Below are positions 1 through 9,581 of a stretch of 52,494 bases of DNA, piece by piece. The stretch covers positions 2,274-54,767 of the forward strand of contig JAHDDV010000003.1 in NCBI GenBank assembly GCA_020629205.1, written 5' to 3'. Position 1 is the stretch's first letter; each line of letters starts with the position of its first letter. A model generated the notes under the pieces. It was not told where the DNA came from and made no database searches. It saw nothing but the letters and a program-made list of their open reading frames with translations. The position numbers were made by a program, and so were the translations under genes. The stretch is from Chitinophagales bacterium (lineage in GTDB: Bacteria > Bacteroidota > Bacteroidia > Chitinophagales > UBA2359).

Positions 1-523
1 GAGTCTTGTCATGTTGCTCTCCTTCTACCTCCACGAATCCTCCACCGATTGAATAGTAGGTGTGTTTTAAGATTGACTTTTGCTGAGAGATCAGATGGCA
101 AGTCAAGGCATTGGCGTGGCGTGGATGAAAAGTGTCGTAATCAAAAAAGATATCGGAGTTATTCAGTGGGATACTTGTACCGGCGAAGTCGATATGATGT
201 GTTTTATCTGCTGGCAGCCAAACATTGGAGAGCCAATATACATCAACTGTCTCCGGCTGAAAACCGAACAGGCCTCCTACCAATGCCCGATCTGTACCGT
301 GACCATGGCCGGTAGCGGCGAGAGAGCCGAAGAGCTCTATTCGAATACTGAGACCCTTTCGATCAGACACTTCCAAAGGCTTGATGGCCTCGATGCACTT
401 CTTTCTGAAATGCAGCGTAGCCAACATCGGACCAACAGTGTGCGAAGAAGAGGGGCCGGGGCCAATCTTGAACAATTCGAAAAAGGAAGTGGTGATCATA
501 GTAGTGAGCCTGATTGGGATCAT
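1..523 (-). CDS. sdaA: L-serine ammonia-lyase (iron-sulfur type), N-terminal part, truncated by the window edge
   Basis: Absent from the ORF track. Manual minus-strand translation from ATG at 523 (alternative ATG at 499): MIPIRLTTMITTSFFELFKIGPGPSSSHTVGPMLATLHFRKKCIEAIKPLEVSDRKGLSIRIELFGSLAATGHGHGTDRALVGGLFG... The GPSSSHTVGPM and FGSLAATGHGHGTD motifs are typical of the family. The frame is open to base 1. Confidence 0.9.
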   Translation of the reverse strand, partial: MIPIRLTTMITTSFFELFKIGPGPSSSHTVGPMLATLHFRKKCIEAIKPLEVSDRKGLSIRIELFGSLAATGHGHGTDRALVGGLFGFQPETVDVYWLSNVWLPADKTHHIDFAGTSIPLNNSDIFFDYDTFHPRHANALTCHLISQQKSILKHTYYSIGGGFVEVEGEQHDKT

Positions 524-645
524 TCAATTTATGATTAATTGGGCAGAGAAAGGCAGTTTTCCAGTGAATCGTCTGGCAAGTGTCATTGATTTTAATAGCT
601 TTTGGACTCTATTAATTCTGTATTTTTGGCTTATAAACAACAAGT

Positions 646-1812
646 ATGAGTTCATTGCTTCCTTTGGAGATTAATAGCAAGCTATCGAATGTAGGAACAT
701 CGATCTTCACGGTCATGTCGGCCCTTTCGAACAAGCACGGCGCAATCAATCTTTCTCAGGGCTTTCCTGATTTTGATGTCGATCCCCTGCTAGTGTCTTT
801 GGTAGAGAAGCATATGAAGGCTCAGCGCAACCAATATGCCCCGATGGCGGGAGTTCCGTCCCTTCGTGCCTCTATCGCCGCCAAGGTGAAGAAAATGTAT
901 CAGCGCGACTTGCATCCGGACACGGAGATCACCGTTACCTCTGGCGCAACACAGGCCATCAATAGTGCTATTTCTGCGCTGATTTCGCCAGGTGATGAGG
1001 TGATGATCTTTGAGCCCGCCTATGATAGCTATGTGCCTTCAATCCAACTGATGGGTGGCATTGTGAATCCAGTGGTGTTGGAAGGTCCAGACTTTCGGGT
1101 GGATTGGGATAAGGTACGACAGCAGTTTTCTCCACGCGTTAAGATGGTCATCATCAACACACCGCACAATCCCAGTGGTACTATTTGGACCGAGCATGAT
1201 CTGGAGCAATTGAAGGACCTGGCCCGAGAATTCTCCTTTGTGATTCTTTCTGATGAAGTGTACGAACATTTGGTCTATGATGGGCATCATCACTTGAGTA
1301 TTCTGGGAGATGAGGAGCTGTTTTCCCGAAGTCTGGTTTGCTTTTCTTTTGGCAAGACATTGCATGTGACTGGTTGGAAGCTGGGCTATTGTATTGCTCC
1401 TCCTCAGCTGACCAAAGAGTTCAGAAAGGCCCATCAGTTTCAAGTCTTTTCTGCAAATTCACCCATGCAGTATGCCATTGGTGAATATCTTGAAGACGAA
1501 GCAAAATGGACCGGCTTAGGGACATTCTTTCAGGCGAAACGAGATTTGTTTCTACAGTATCTGAGCCAGACGGACTTTGCTTTTGATCCCTGTGCAGGAA
1601 CCTACTTTCAGGTAGCCGATTATTCTGCCATTTCGAATGAGCCTGATATAGACTTTGCTAATTGGATGACCAAAGAAATTGGCGTAGCCGTGATTCCAAT
1701 ATCGCCATTTAGCGAGGCTGCTTCTGAACAGCGATTGGTCCGTTTTTGTTTTGCCAAGAAGGATCAGACACTCATTGAGGCTGGTGAGCGTCTGCAGGCC
1801 TTATCGAAATAA
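646..1812 (+). CDS. PLP-dependent aminotransferase, methionine/glutamine transaminase type (YbdL/KAT-like)
   Basis: Fold-type I aminotransferase: INLSQGFPDFDVDPLL, NQYAPMAGVPSLR, SDEVYEHLVYDG, SFGKTLHVTGWKLGY. Confidence 0.88.
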   Translation: MSSLLPLEINSKLSNVGTSIFTVMSALSNKHGAINLSQGFPDFDVDPLLVSLVEKHMKAQRNQYAPMAGVPSLRASIAAKVKKMYQRDLHPDTEITVTSGATQAINSAISALISPGDEVMIFEPAYDSYVPSIQLMGGIVNPVVLEGPDFRVDWDKVRQQFSPRVKMVIINTPHNPSGTIWTEHDLEQLKDLAREFSFVILSDEVYEHLVYDGHHHLSILGDEELFSRSLVCFSFGKTLHVTGWKLGYCIAPPQLTKEFRKAHQFQVFSANSPMQYAIGEYLEDEAKWTGLGTFFQAKRDLFLQYLSQTDFAFDPCAGTYFQVADYSAISNEPDIDFANWMTKEIGVAVIPISPFSEAASEQRLVRFCFAKKDQTLIEAGERLQALSK

Positions 1813-1839
1813 ATTTACTCTTAGGTAGTGTATGGTAGT

Positions 1840-2643
1840 CTACCGAATAGTGAACTCATCTGCGTCGAGATGGGCAGGAAACTTTGCTCTGAAGTTATCA
1901 AGACTTTCTTTGTTTAGGCATAGACAACGTACAGCCTGCTCTTCTACTATCTCACAAAGGGCATCGCCCTTGAAGTCAAAGAGTGCGGATCTGCCGGAGT
2001 AGGTCAGCCCATTTCCGTCTACCCCTACCCTATTGACTGCGGCTACATAGCTCAGGTTTTCAATGGCTCGGGCTTGTAGCAACCTTGACCATGCAGATTC
2101 TCTTACTTTCGGCCAATTTGCCACATAGATCAGGCAATCATAGTCTTGCCTGTTTCGGCTCCAAACCGGGAAGCGAAGATCATAGCAGATCATTGGACAG
2201 ATTTTCCAGCCTTTGTAATTGATAATCAATCTGGATTGTCCAGGGGCGTATTGCTGATGCTCTCCGGCCATTCGAAACAAATGACGTTTATCGTAGGCGT
2301 AGCTTTCGCCAGCGGGGCCGATGAAATAAAAACGATTGTAATACTGCCCTTCATCGAATACTGCTACGGAAGCACAGAAGGCCTGCTGTCGATGGGCGGC
2401 CATTTCTTTTAGCCAGTTCAATGCCGGGCCAGGTTCCTTTTCGGCAATCTTCTTAGGCTCCATCGAAAAGCCGGTGTTGAACATCTCGGGCAAAATGACG
2501 ATGTCGGCATCTTGCGCCTGATTGTGCAGAAGCCTGTCATAATTCTCGAGGCTTTCCTGTGGATTCTCCCAGACAATATTTGCCTGCACTAATGCTATTT
2601 TGAGATCTTGTGACACGGTAAATCTTTGTCTATTAGTATTCAA
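1840..2643 (-). CDS. Nitrilase-superfamily omega-amidase (YafV-like)
   Basis: LPEMFNTGFSM, KRHLFRMAGEH, ICPMICYDLRFPVWSRN (Glu-Lys-Cys nitrilase signatures). Confidence 0.87.
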   Translation of the reverse strand: MNTNRQRFTVSQDLKIALVQANIVWENPQESLENYDRLLHNQAQDADIVILPEMFNTGFSMEPKKIAEKEPGPALNWLKEMAAHRQQAFCASVAVFDEGQYYNRFYFIGPAGESYAYDKRHLFRMAGEHQQYAPGQSRLIINYKGWKICPMICYDLRFPVWSRNRQDYDCLIYVANWPKVRESAWSRLLQARAIENLSYVAAVNRVGVDGNGLTYSGRSALFDFKGDALCEIVEEQAVRCLCLNKESLDNFRAKFPAHLDADEFTIR

Positions 2644-3019
2644 AGTCGCAGGAATACACTTCAGCTCTCACGATTTTTGCGGAGAGATTTCTCACCTTAG
2701 TTCTAAGGTGGACGTCTTTTTCCACAAAATCACCCAATTTGAGCGGTTCATGAATAGTGATCGTTTTGTAGAATCGATCACCGTGTTCTGCTTCCATTCC
2801 TAGAATTTCCAATTTAACATTTTCGAAACACTCTCCATCAGAAGTATTCATGAGCATGACCTCTAGCTTTGTGTTACGCGACTCATTTGTGATTAGACTG
2901 ACGATGATGGGAAGTTCTAATTCCTTTTCTTTGGGCTCACAAGTCGAGCACAAGCTTAGTATGCCTATAATCAGGGTAAGAGCAAATGCACATCTTTGTT
3001 TGCGAAAGGATAAAGTCAT
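2633..3019 (-). CDS. Hypothetical exported or lipoprotein-like protein
   Basis: 128 aa; N-terminal hydrophobic segment followed by Cys (LTLIIGILSLCSTC); 3' end overlaps the neighbour by 11 bp. Confidence 0.55.
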   Translation of the reverse strand: MTLSFRKQRCAFALTLIIGILSLCSTCEPKEKELELPIIVSLITNESRNTKLEVMLMNTSDGECFENVKLEILGMEAEHGDRFYKTITIHEPLKLGDFVEKDVHLRTKVRNLSAKIVRAEVYSCDFEY

Positions 3020-3031
3020 GGGAGCTTTGTT

Positions 3032-4090
3032 TTAGTCATAGTCCGCATCAAGATCGAGATCATTAGCCATCAGTTCTTGAAGACCTATGCGAAGATCTTT
3101 ATCTTCAAATAACACTTCATGCAGCATATTTAGTATCGGAGTGTCAAGATTATAGGTATTTGAGAGTGCATTTGCAATTCTTGTGGTATTAATACCCTCT
3201 ACGACCTCTTCCATATCGTCCATGATCTCTGATAGTGTTTCGCCTTGAGAGAGTCGAAAACCGACCGTGAAATTACGACTGAGTTTGGAAGAGCAAGTGG
3301 CTATGAGGTCTCCGATACCTGCTAATCCAAAAAATGCCTGAGATTCTGAGCCGAGCATTTTGCCGATCTTCACCATCTCCCGCAGTCCTCTTGTGATGAG
3401 CATGGCTTTGGCATTTTCGCCGAAGCCCATGCCATTTAACATACCAGATGCAATAGCCAGGCAATTTTTCAGCACGCCGGCCAATTCAACACCAAGCACA
3501 TCATGACTCCCATAGACTCTAAACCTTGGAGACTGCAAGGCTTCTTTGCCCACTCTAATCACTTCATCAAAGCGGCTTGCAATTACAGTGGCTGCTGGTT
3601 GTCCTTTGGCGATCTCTTTGGAAAGATTTGGGCCGGAGAGGCATCCTAATCTCGGAACGATGCTTTCTTCCATCATTACCTGAGTCATGGTGCGCAGCTG
3701 CTCCCTTTGCAATTGTTCGATCTCCAGTAGCTTCTTTCCTTCGGGTAAATCGATGTTAAATCCCTTAGTAGCGTGAATCAGGATATGCTCCGGATTGAGA
3801 TGTGGGGAGAAGGTTCTCATCATGCTTCTAAAACCAGCGGAAGTAACGGCGGGAACAATCAAGGTACAATTCCTGCAAATCTCTTCTTTGTCCAAGGTGA
3901 TATTTACTTTGGGACTGATCTTTTGGTTCTTGTGGAAGCCCTTTTCACGAACTTGCTCGTAGACGGATTGCCTTCTGGTGTATAATAGCACATCACCATT
4001 TTCTGCCAGGAGATTGGATAAAGCGACGCCAAAACTCCCAGAACCGATCACGCCGTATGGCTTTTTGTTAGAGGAGTTCGATGATTCCAT
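3032..4090 (-). CDS. gpsA: NAD(P)-dependent glycerol-3-phosphate dehydrogenase
   Basis: GVIGSGSFGVALSNLLAENG, ATKGF, LSGPNLSKEIAKGQPAA, GVELAGVLKNCLAIASGM, GLAGIGDLIATCSS. Start taken at internal MESSNSSNKK; the ORF itself extends to 4153. Confidence 0.92.
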   Translation of the reverse strand: MESSNSSNKKPYGVIGSGSFGVALSNLLAENGDVLLYTRRQSVYEQVREKGFHKNQKISPKVNITLDKEEICRNCTLIVPAVTSAGFRSMMRTFSPHLNPEHILIHATKGFNIDLPEGKKLLEIEQLQREQLRTMTQVMMEESIVPRLGCLSGPNLSKEIAKGQPAATVIASRFDEVIRVGKEALQSPRFRVYGSHDVLGVELAGVLKNCLAIASGMLNGMGFGENAKAMLITRGLREMVKIGKMLGSESQAFFGLAGIGDLIATCSSKLSRNFTVGFRLSQGETLSEIMDDMEEVVEGINTTRIANALSNTYNLDTPILNMLHEVLFEDKDLRIGLQELMANDLDLDADYD

Positions 4091-5768
4091 ATCCGTTGAG
4101 TCTATTGTGGTAATAGTATAGTAGGTTGAGATCCTGACTGCTAATGTCTCCATCCTTGTTTATGAACAAAGGTTTTTTGGCATGATACACACCGATGTTG
4201 TCGATTCCGTGTCTGATCAGTCGATCAGTATCTCCGTGCATATGATCTGCAAGTTTTATCTTGTTCTGTTCGACCATGCTCTTTAGGACGGCTCTGGTGC
4301 GTTCTACCATGCTGTGAAACTGTTGGTAGGGGATTACACGCTCATCTTCCGGCAATCTGAGTAAGCCATACACATCCAGTCGTCTGTGTTTTTTATTGAG
4401 CATTTCCATTGCGACATATGCCACCAGATGACTGGACATGACTCTATTGTTGATATGCAGCTTTTCAATCACCTTGGTTGCCAGCATTTTTGTGTATTCT
4501 GAGTCTCTTTGCTCATCGGCAATGAGCTTGCCTCCGGAAAGGAAGTAGCTACTCAAGTCGATGTGATTGCCATTGGGGCCCACACTTTCTCCTTTTTCAT
4601 CTACGGGATTCCCGAAGAGGTCCATTGGCTCGCCAAAGGATAGTACAATCTCAGATTTGGCAGAAAAGAACTTCCAAAGGAATTCAGCAAGTTTTTTGGA
4701 ACTCGGGAAAGGATCTTTATCTATGAAGTACTTCTCCTTGCCCTGACGGCTTAGGTGTTGATCGATCAGCCCTGCTGCCTCAAGAACAAAATGGTATCCC
4801 AGGACTAGAGGAACGACAAAGATCTTCTTTGAGCGTCCTGGATCTTGATCTGCTTCGAATCGCATACGTTGTGCGTCAATCATCGTAGATAAGAGACCCA
4901 GTTTTAGTTTCGATTCAATTTCTCCAGATCGGGAGCGAGTGCCACCTGGAAAAAACAGTGTATGGCAGCCCTGATGAATAGTCATACGACTATAGTTCTT
5001 TAGGGTCTGCAAATAAAGTAGGTTTTTCTTTCTACGATCAATGGTATAGGCCCCTAGTCGTCCCATGAAGTAACCCAAGGTCTTGCTGTTGAACAGATTC
5101 AGACCTGCTCCGTAAGTAACGGCGGGTAGGCCGAGGGTGTGAATGCTCCAACCCACCAAAATGGAATCGAGGTTGCTAAAGTGGGTCGGAAGAATGAGCA
5201 CTGTTCCTTCCAGTGAAAGTTCCCTAATCTTCTCTAGTGGGCCGGAGAGCTTAAGTCGATCACCGATTTGAAACTGGTTGCTCCAGATTCTCTTTACGTT
5301 TCTGCCAGAAGCGGTATTGAGCAGTCTGGCAAAACCTATTGGAAGCAGCCTTTTGGCTACATTATAGGTTGAAGGTTGAAAATCTCCAGCAATCTCGTTG
5401 GCATATGAATGGATGATCTCCTGCAAAAGTCGTTCATCTGGTCCTGAGTCCTCTTCAGAGCCCTTTTGCAAGGAGGAGCGAATCATCCGTTTCTTCACCT
5501 TGGCCCAAAAATTCTTTTCTTCCTTCGGGTCGACTGCCCAAGGTTCGGTCCTCATTCTGATTTTCTCCAGATAGTATGCCTTTGCAATCTCTTCTCTCAG
5601 CCCCAGCTCATCTCCTGTCATGCTCAATACTCGGCGGACCGTGTCATCGGTTAGCTGTTCGATAAATTGCTCACGTTGCTTCCCTATCCGAAAGATGGGC
5701 CAGTCTTCCATATTGGGAAGTACCGGCTCGTAAAGACCTTTCTTATTTTTCCGATGGGATATGCTCAT
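4068..5768 (-). CDS. Glycerol-3-phosphate / 1-acylglycerol-3-phosphate acyltransferase family protein (PlsB-like)
   Basis: PTHFSNLDSILVGW (H-x4-D block), LFFPGGTRSRSGEIESKLKLG acyltransferase blocks; adjacent to gpsA. Confidence 0.85.
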   Translation of the reverse strand: MSISHRKNKKGLYEPVLPNMEDWPIFRIGKQREQFIEQLTDDTVRRVLSMTGDELGLREEIAKAYYLEKIRMRTEPWAVDPKEEKNFWAKVKKRMIRSSLQKGSEEDSGPDERLLQEIIHSYANEIAGDFQPSTYNVAKRLLPIGFARLLNTASGRNVKRIWSNQFQIGDRLKLSGPLEKIRELSLEGTVLILPTHFSNLDSILVGWSIHTLGLPAVTYGAGLNLFNSKTLGYFMGRLGAYTIDRRKKNLLYLQTLKNYSRMTIHQGCHTLFFPGGTRSRSGEIESKLKLGLLSTMIDAQRMRFEADQDPGRSKKIFVVPLVLGYHFVLEAAGLIDQHLSRQGKEKYFIDKDPFPSSKKLAEFLWKFFSAKSEIVLSFGEPMDLFGNPVDEKGESVGPNGNHIDLSSYFLSGGKLIADEQRDSEYTKMLATKVIEKLHINNRVMSSHLVAYVAMEMLNKKHRRLDVYGLLRLPEDERVIPYQQFHSMVERTRAVLKSMVEQNKIKLADHMHGDTDRLIRHGIDNIGVYHAKKPLFINKDGDISSQDLNLLYYYHNRLNGYGIIELL

Positions 5769-5786
5769 TGATAGATGTATCTGGGA

Positions 5787-7190
5787 CTAGTTGACTTTGT
5801 AAAATTCGAAGTCTTCGAAACGTAGGATGTGCACGTACTTGTTTTCGTAGTGGTTAATTCCGAAGTGCTCCCCTTCCATGTCATTACTTACACCTGAAAA
5901 CTGGTATTTGGAATAAATGCCCGAATCGTCAGTGAATCCAAATTTCAGGGGAAAATTCTTGCCATGTTCTTTTAGTTGACGACCGAAGTACATCATCATG
6001 TCATAGCCTCTACAAGCATTTTCGGAGGGCAATGTATTGGTTCGGCGATAGTAGGCATCTCTGAATCTCTTGACTGATGGCTGTCGCTCATCCTCCCAGA
6101 ATACCGAGGTAATGTGACATTTGAGATCACTCAAATAATCGAGGTTTGCCGATTTAAATTTGACCCAGTTAGGCATGCCGAAGAGTAAGATTGGATATCG
6201 TTTATGTTCCAGATGTAATTCGCTAAGCACCTTCTGCGCAAATACCCCATCAAATGAGGGGCAGACAATGACATTTTCGGCACCAGATTCCAGGTAAGGC
6301 CTGAAGTCAAATGGCTCCTCTTCATCGACAATTAGTGGTACCATTTCTACACCTGCAAACTCCCCAACGAGTGTCCCCGACTCCACCCATGACTGTATCC
6401 TATCTGCCAAGGCAAGCTCACTTTGATTGGAGCGAGTTACTACGATTATTCGTCTCACCCTGCGATTGTGCAAAAGATAGTTTGCTATCGCGTCTACATG
6501 GCTGGCAGCTGAAGGGGTTGCCTGCAAAAAGTATGGATTATCGCTTACCAGGTCATCGGATGGCGACAGAGGGGATACTTGAAATATTTGTCTGGAAAAG
6601 GAGAAACGCGATAAGGCTGTAATATTCTTGTTGAACATCGGACCGATGATCAAATCTGCATTGGAAACCCGGGGGTCACGGCTTATTTGCTCCACCTTGA
6701 AGGGACTGTTTTCCGTATCGTGGACAGTCACATTGAGGGACAGACCCTCCATCTTCAAGTCATCGAGAGCAATCAACAAGCCCTGATAAAACTCCACCGC
6801 CATCAAGGATTTTCTTGGGATTGATTCCCCTGTCGTATCAGCATTAAAGGCTCTGCCCACATCAAAAGGAAGCATGACTGCTAGATCATGTACTTCGTAT
6901 GGGTTGTGCCCCCAATCATTAGTCTCTTCTGATTCAATCTCTTCGACCTCTGTCTTCAAAAGATCTTCTTCCAGAGTGCCTACTTTTACTTCCTCCTTGA
7001 TAGGAGTACGGTCTGTGTAATCTTCTTGGTAGATCACTCCTGTCCCTGTGTCAGGCTGTGCCTGAGCCTTCTTGAACAAGGAGCAGGAGCTAAAACTGAT
7101 TGCCAGCACCAGGTATAGCCAAAGTAAAACCAGGTGGACGGCAGACCTATTTTTCCCATTTCTCTTCATGTATATTAATTGCATAAACAA
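5787..7190 (-). CDS. Periplasmic-binding-protein type 1 fold protein (ABC substrate-binding / LppC-like)
   Basis: Lipoprotein-like N-terminus (LAISFSSCSLFKKA), GLLIALDDLKMEGLSLNVTVHDTENS, DLIIGPMFNKNITALSRFSFSRQIFQVSPLSPSDDL. Confidence 0.75.
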   Translation of the reverse strand: MFMQLIYMKRNGKNRSAVHLVLLWLYLVLAISFSSCSLFKKAQAQPDTGTGVIYQEDYTDRTPIKEEVKVGTLEEDLLKTEVEEIESEETNDWGHNPYEVHDLAVMLPFDVGRAFNADTTGESIPRKSLMAVEFYQGLLIALDDLKMEGLSLNVTVHDTENSPFKVEQISRDPRVSNADLIIGPMFNKNITALSRFSFSRQIFQVSPLSPSDDLVSDNPYFLQATPSAASHVDAIANYLLHNRRVRRIIVVTRSNQSELALADRIQSWVESGTLVGEFAGVEMVPLIVDEEEPFDFRPYLESGAENVIVCPSFDGVFAQKVLSELHLEHKRYPILLFGMPNWVKFKSANLDYLSDLKCHITSVFWEDERQPSVKRFRDAYYRRTNTLPSENACRGYDMMMYFGRQLKEHGKNFPLKFGFTDDSGIYSKYQFSGVSNDMEGEHFGINHYENKYVHILRFEDFEFYKVN

Positions 7191-7319
7191 GGGGGTGTAG
7201 TTCTTTTCGAGCTAGTAAATTTAAGAGAATATACTTAATAATTACCTAAGTGCAATAACTGCCAGATTCTGCACCATATTGTCTATCTCAATTTGCTATT
7301 TTAGACACAAATCTCTGAT

Positions 7320-7327
7320 TATCTTTG
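7320..7327 (+). promoter_or_regulatory. Candidate Bacteroidota -7 box (TATCTTTG) upstream of the GNAT gene
   Basis: Matches the TAnnTTTG consensus; no TTG at canonical spacing was found. Confidence 0.35.
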
Positions 7328-7394
7328 TATCATTTGCAAGGTTCCGCCTGATAACAGGCCAGAAATAGTTCATTCAAATCGCAAAATTACAGAA

Positions 7395-7847
7395 ATGCAA
7401 AGTCCTGAATTCAAGATTGTCCCACATGGCTCAGATACTTACTGGGATGCTGTCAGCTTGAGAGACGAAATTCTACGAAAGCCCTTGAATCTCGAATTTA
7501 CTGAAGAGCAACTCGCTGCGGAGCACGATCAGATACATATTGTATCTCATGCAGATCAAGAAATTGCCGCTTGTTTGGTCCTTCAGAATACAGAGCCCGA
7601 CAAGATGAAGATGAGGCAAGTAGCAGTAAGGGAGTCACTTCAAAGGCAGGGCTTTGGCCGAAAGATATGCCAATATGCGGAACAATACTGTGCCGCTCAA
7701 GGCAAGTCGCTGCTCTATTGCCATGCCAGAGATGTCGCCGTTCCATTTTACAAAAAACTAGGATGGAAAGTCGTTGGAGAGGAGTTTACAGAGGTTAACA
7801 TCAAGCATTATCGCATGGAGAGATCCCTCTCAAAACCGGTAGAGTAA
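7395..7847 (+). CDS. GNAT family N-acetyltransferase
   Basis: MRQVAVRESLQRQGFGRKICQYAEQYC (acetyl-CoA motif), CHARDVAVPFYKKLGWKVVGEEF. Confidence 0.88.
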   Translation: MQSPEFKIVPHGSDTYWDAVSLRDEILRKPLNLEFTEEQLAAEHDQIHIVSHADQEIAACLVLQNTEPDKMKMRQVAVRESLQRQGFGRKICQYAEQYCAAQGKSLLYCHARDVAVPFYKKLGWKVVGEEFTEVNIKHYRMERSLSKPVE

Positions 7848-7849
7848 AC

Positions 7850-8950
7850 TCAATCATAGTAGTTGGAAATTACCGACTCTACTGGCTTATTCTGCGGAGT
7901 ATAATCCCGATTTGTAATTCCACCAGAAGCTATATAGTTGTGGTACCATTTCCAGATAAAGCCTCCGGCCACCCAGTCTTTGTCCCAAAACTGCTGGTAG
8001 AAGGCTTCAAAGCAGTTTACTTGTGCCTGCATATTTATGGGCGTTGCATCTAATTGTGATTCCAAAACCCAATTTTGCCAGCCTGCACCATCGACGCTTA
8101 GATATCCATATTCGGTAAACAGAATTTGCTTGTCATACTGATTGCTAATAGCCTCCAAATCTTGGGATATCGGTTGCCAGGCAGCAAGTAGATCGGATAC
8201 CTTGGGCGTGGATGCCTCTACCAGAGGAAAGTAAGAATCAACACCTATGTAGTCCAGCTCAGTCCAAAAGCCGATATTTTGATAGTGATCCCAATTGGAG
8301 GCATAGACCAATTCACCATCATAGATTGCTCTAACCTCATCGATCAGGTTAAACCAAAAATTTTGCCTTCTTATTGCAGCTATCTTGTACTCGGTTCCAA
8401 TGCAGAATATCTCACTGTCCAATTCCTGCGCAAGTTCCGCATAATAGAGTATGAAGTCACGATAGTCCTTTTCCCAGGCCGTCCAGCCTTCCTCAGTTAG
8501 TGCGTCGTACTCTCCGACCCAGCCACCACTGGGAATCCACACTTGGGGCTTAATCATCACTTTGAGATTATTGCTACGAGCATATGAACTTATAGTGGTG
8601 ACGCCCTCCCCGGTTTCTCCCCACCATTGTCCTTCGGTATTGAAAAGAACTTGGGGATCATTGTTGTTATAGGAAAAGCCAAAAGGAGAAATGGCTATCC
8701 AATCTCCGCTCACCGCTGATTCCACGTAGGACATAAATTCTTCAGGAAACTCATTAGGTGGAGAGACAAAACTCAGTCCATTGATTTTCGTGGATTGACT
8801 TAGGGTATCAGGCGGATCGACAATTGTTGTATCGGGAGTATTGGTATCGTCCGGGTTGGATTCGACTGGATCAATGAGTGGTGGATCGTCCGCACATGCG
8901 AGCATCAACAGCACTGCAACAAAGTAAAAGTACTTTAGGGAAGAGAGCAT
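7850..8950 (-). CDS. Glycoside hydrolase-like TIM-barrel lipoprotein (GH113-like)
   Basis: Lipoprotein signal (VAVLLMLACADD); GTEYK, ASNWDHYQNIGFWTELDYIGVDSYFPL, ILFTEYGYLS, GGFIWKWY. Confidence 0.75.
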   Translation of the reverse strand: MLSSLKYFYFVAVLLMLACADDPPLIDPVESNPDDTNTPDTTIVDPPDTLSQSTKINGLSFVSPPNEFPEEFMSYVESAVSGDWIAISPFGFSYNNNDPQVLFNTEGQWWGETGEGVTTISSYARSNNLKVMIKPQVWIPSGGWVGEYDALTEEGWTAWEKDYRDFILYYAELAQELDSEIFCIGTEYKIAAIRRQNFWFNLIDEVRAIYDGELVYASNWDHYQNIGFWTELDYIGVDSYFPLVEASTPKVSDLLAAWQPISQDLEAISNQYDKQILFTEYGYLSVDGAGWQNWVLESQLDATPINMQAQVNCFEAFYQQFWDKDWVAGGFIWKWYHNYIASGGITNRDYTPQNKPVESVISNYYD

Positions 8951-8986
8951 AGGAAGAAAGATTTACTTCAAGATAAGCAAAATCCC

Positions 8987-9535
8987 TCAAAATGGGCTCT
9001 CAATTTCGGACAGCAAAGGAAGCTTTTGGTCCTTTTCGGATAGAATTCTCTGTTGCACAGGGACTTGCCAATCAATCGCAAGACCTGGATCATCCAGACG
9101 AATTCCAGCATCATGCTCGGCCGAGTAGAATTGGTCACATTTGTAGAAGAATACGGAAGACTCACTTAGCACAGAATAACCATGAGCAAAGCCAGCTGGG
9201 ATCAACAATTGTCGTTGGTTTTCCGCACTCAGTATGACGCTGTAAGATTTGCCAAAGCTGGCAGATTCCCTGCGAAGATCTACCACAACATCCAATACTT
9301 GTCCAGTCCAAACCCTCACAAGTTTCGCTTGACTGAAAGGAGGCCGTTGAAAATGCAGGCCGCGAACAACGCCAAAACTTGATTTGGCTGCATTGTCTTG
9401 TACCCAGTGATAGTCTTGATTATTTTTCGCAAAAACAAGCTCATTATATGCTTCCAAAAAGTACCCTCGACTATCGGCAAATACTTTGGGCTTCAATAAG
9501 AAGAGACCTTCGAATCCTGTTTCTAAAAATTCCAT
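8987..9535 (-). CDS. rfbC: dTDP-4-dehydrorhamnose 3,5-epimerase
   Basis: FLETGFEGLFLLKPKVFADSRGYFLEAYN, VVRGLHFQRPPFSQAKLVRV, LDVVVDLRRESASFGKSYSVILS, LLIPAGFAHGYSVLSE. Confidence 0.95.
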   Translation of the reverse strand: MEFLETGFEGLFLLKPKVFADSRGYFLEAYNELVFAKNNQDYHWVQDNAAKSSFGVVRGLHFQRPPFSQAKLVRVWTGQVLDVVVDLRRESASFGKSYSVILSAENQRQLLIPAGFAHGYSVLSESSVFFYKCDQFYSAEHDAGIRLDDPGLAIDWQVPVQQRILSEKDQKLPLLSEIESPF

Positions 9536-9581
9536 TGTTGTGTTAAGTGCAATACGTGAGCCAATCGACGGTCATATAATA

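Noticed and set aside
49-674. + strand ORFs 49-315, 80-538 and 381-674
   Set aside because: Antisense to the clear partial serine ammonia-lyase on the minus strand; low-complexity Cys/Trp/Arg composition, no domain.
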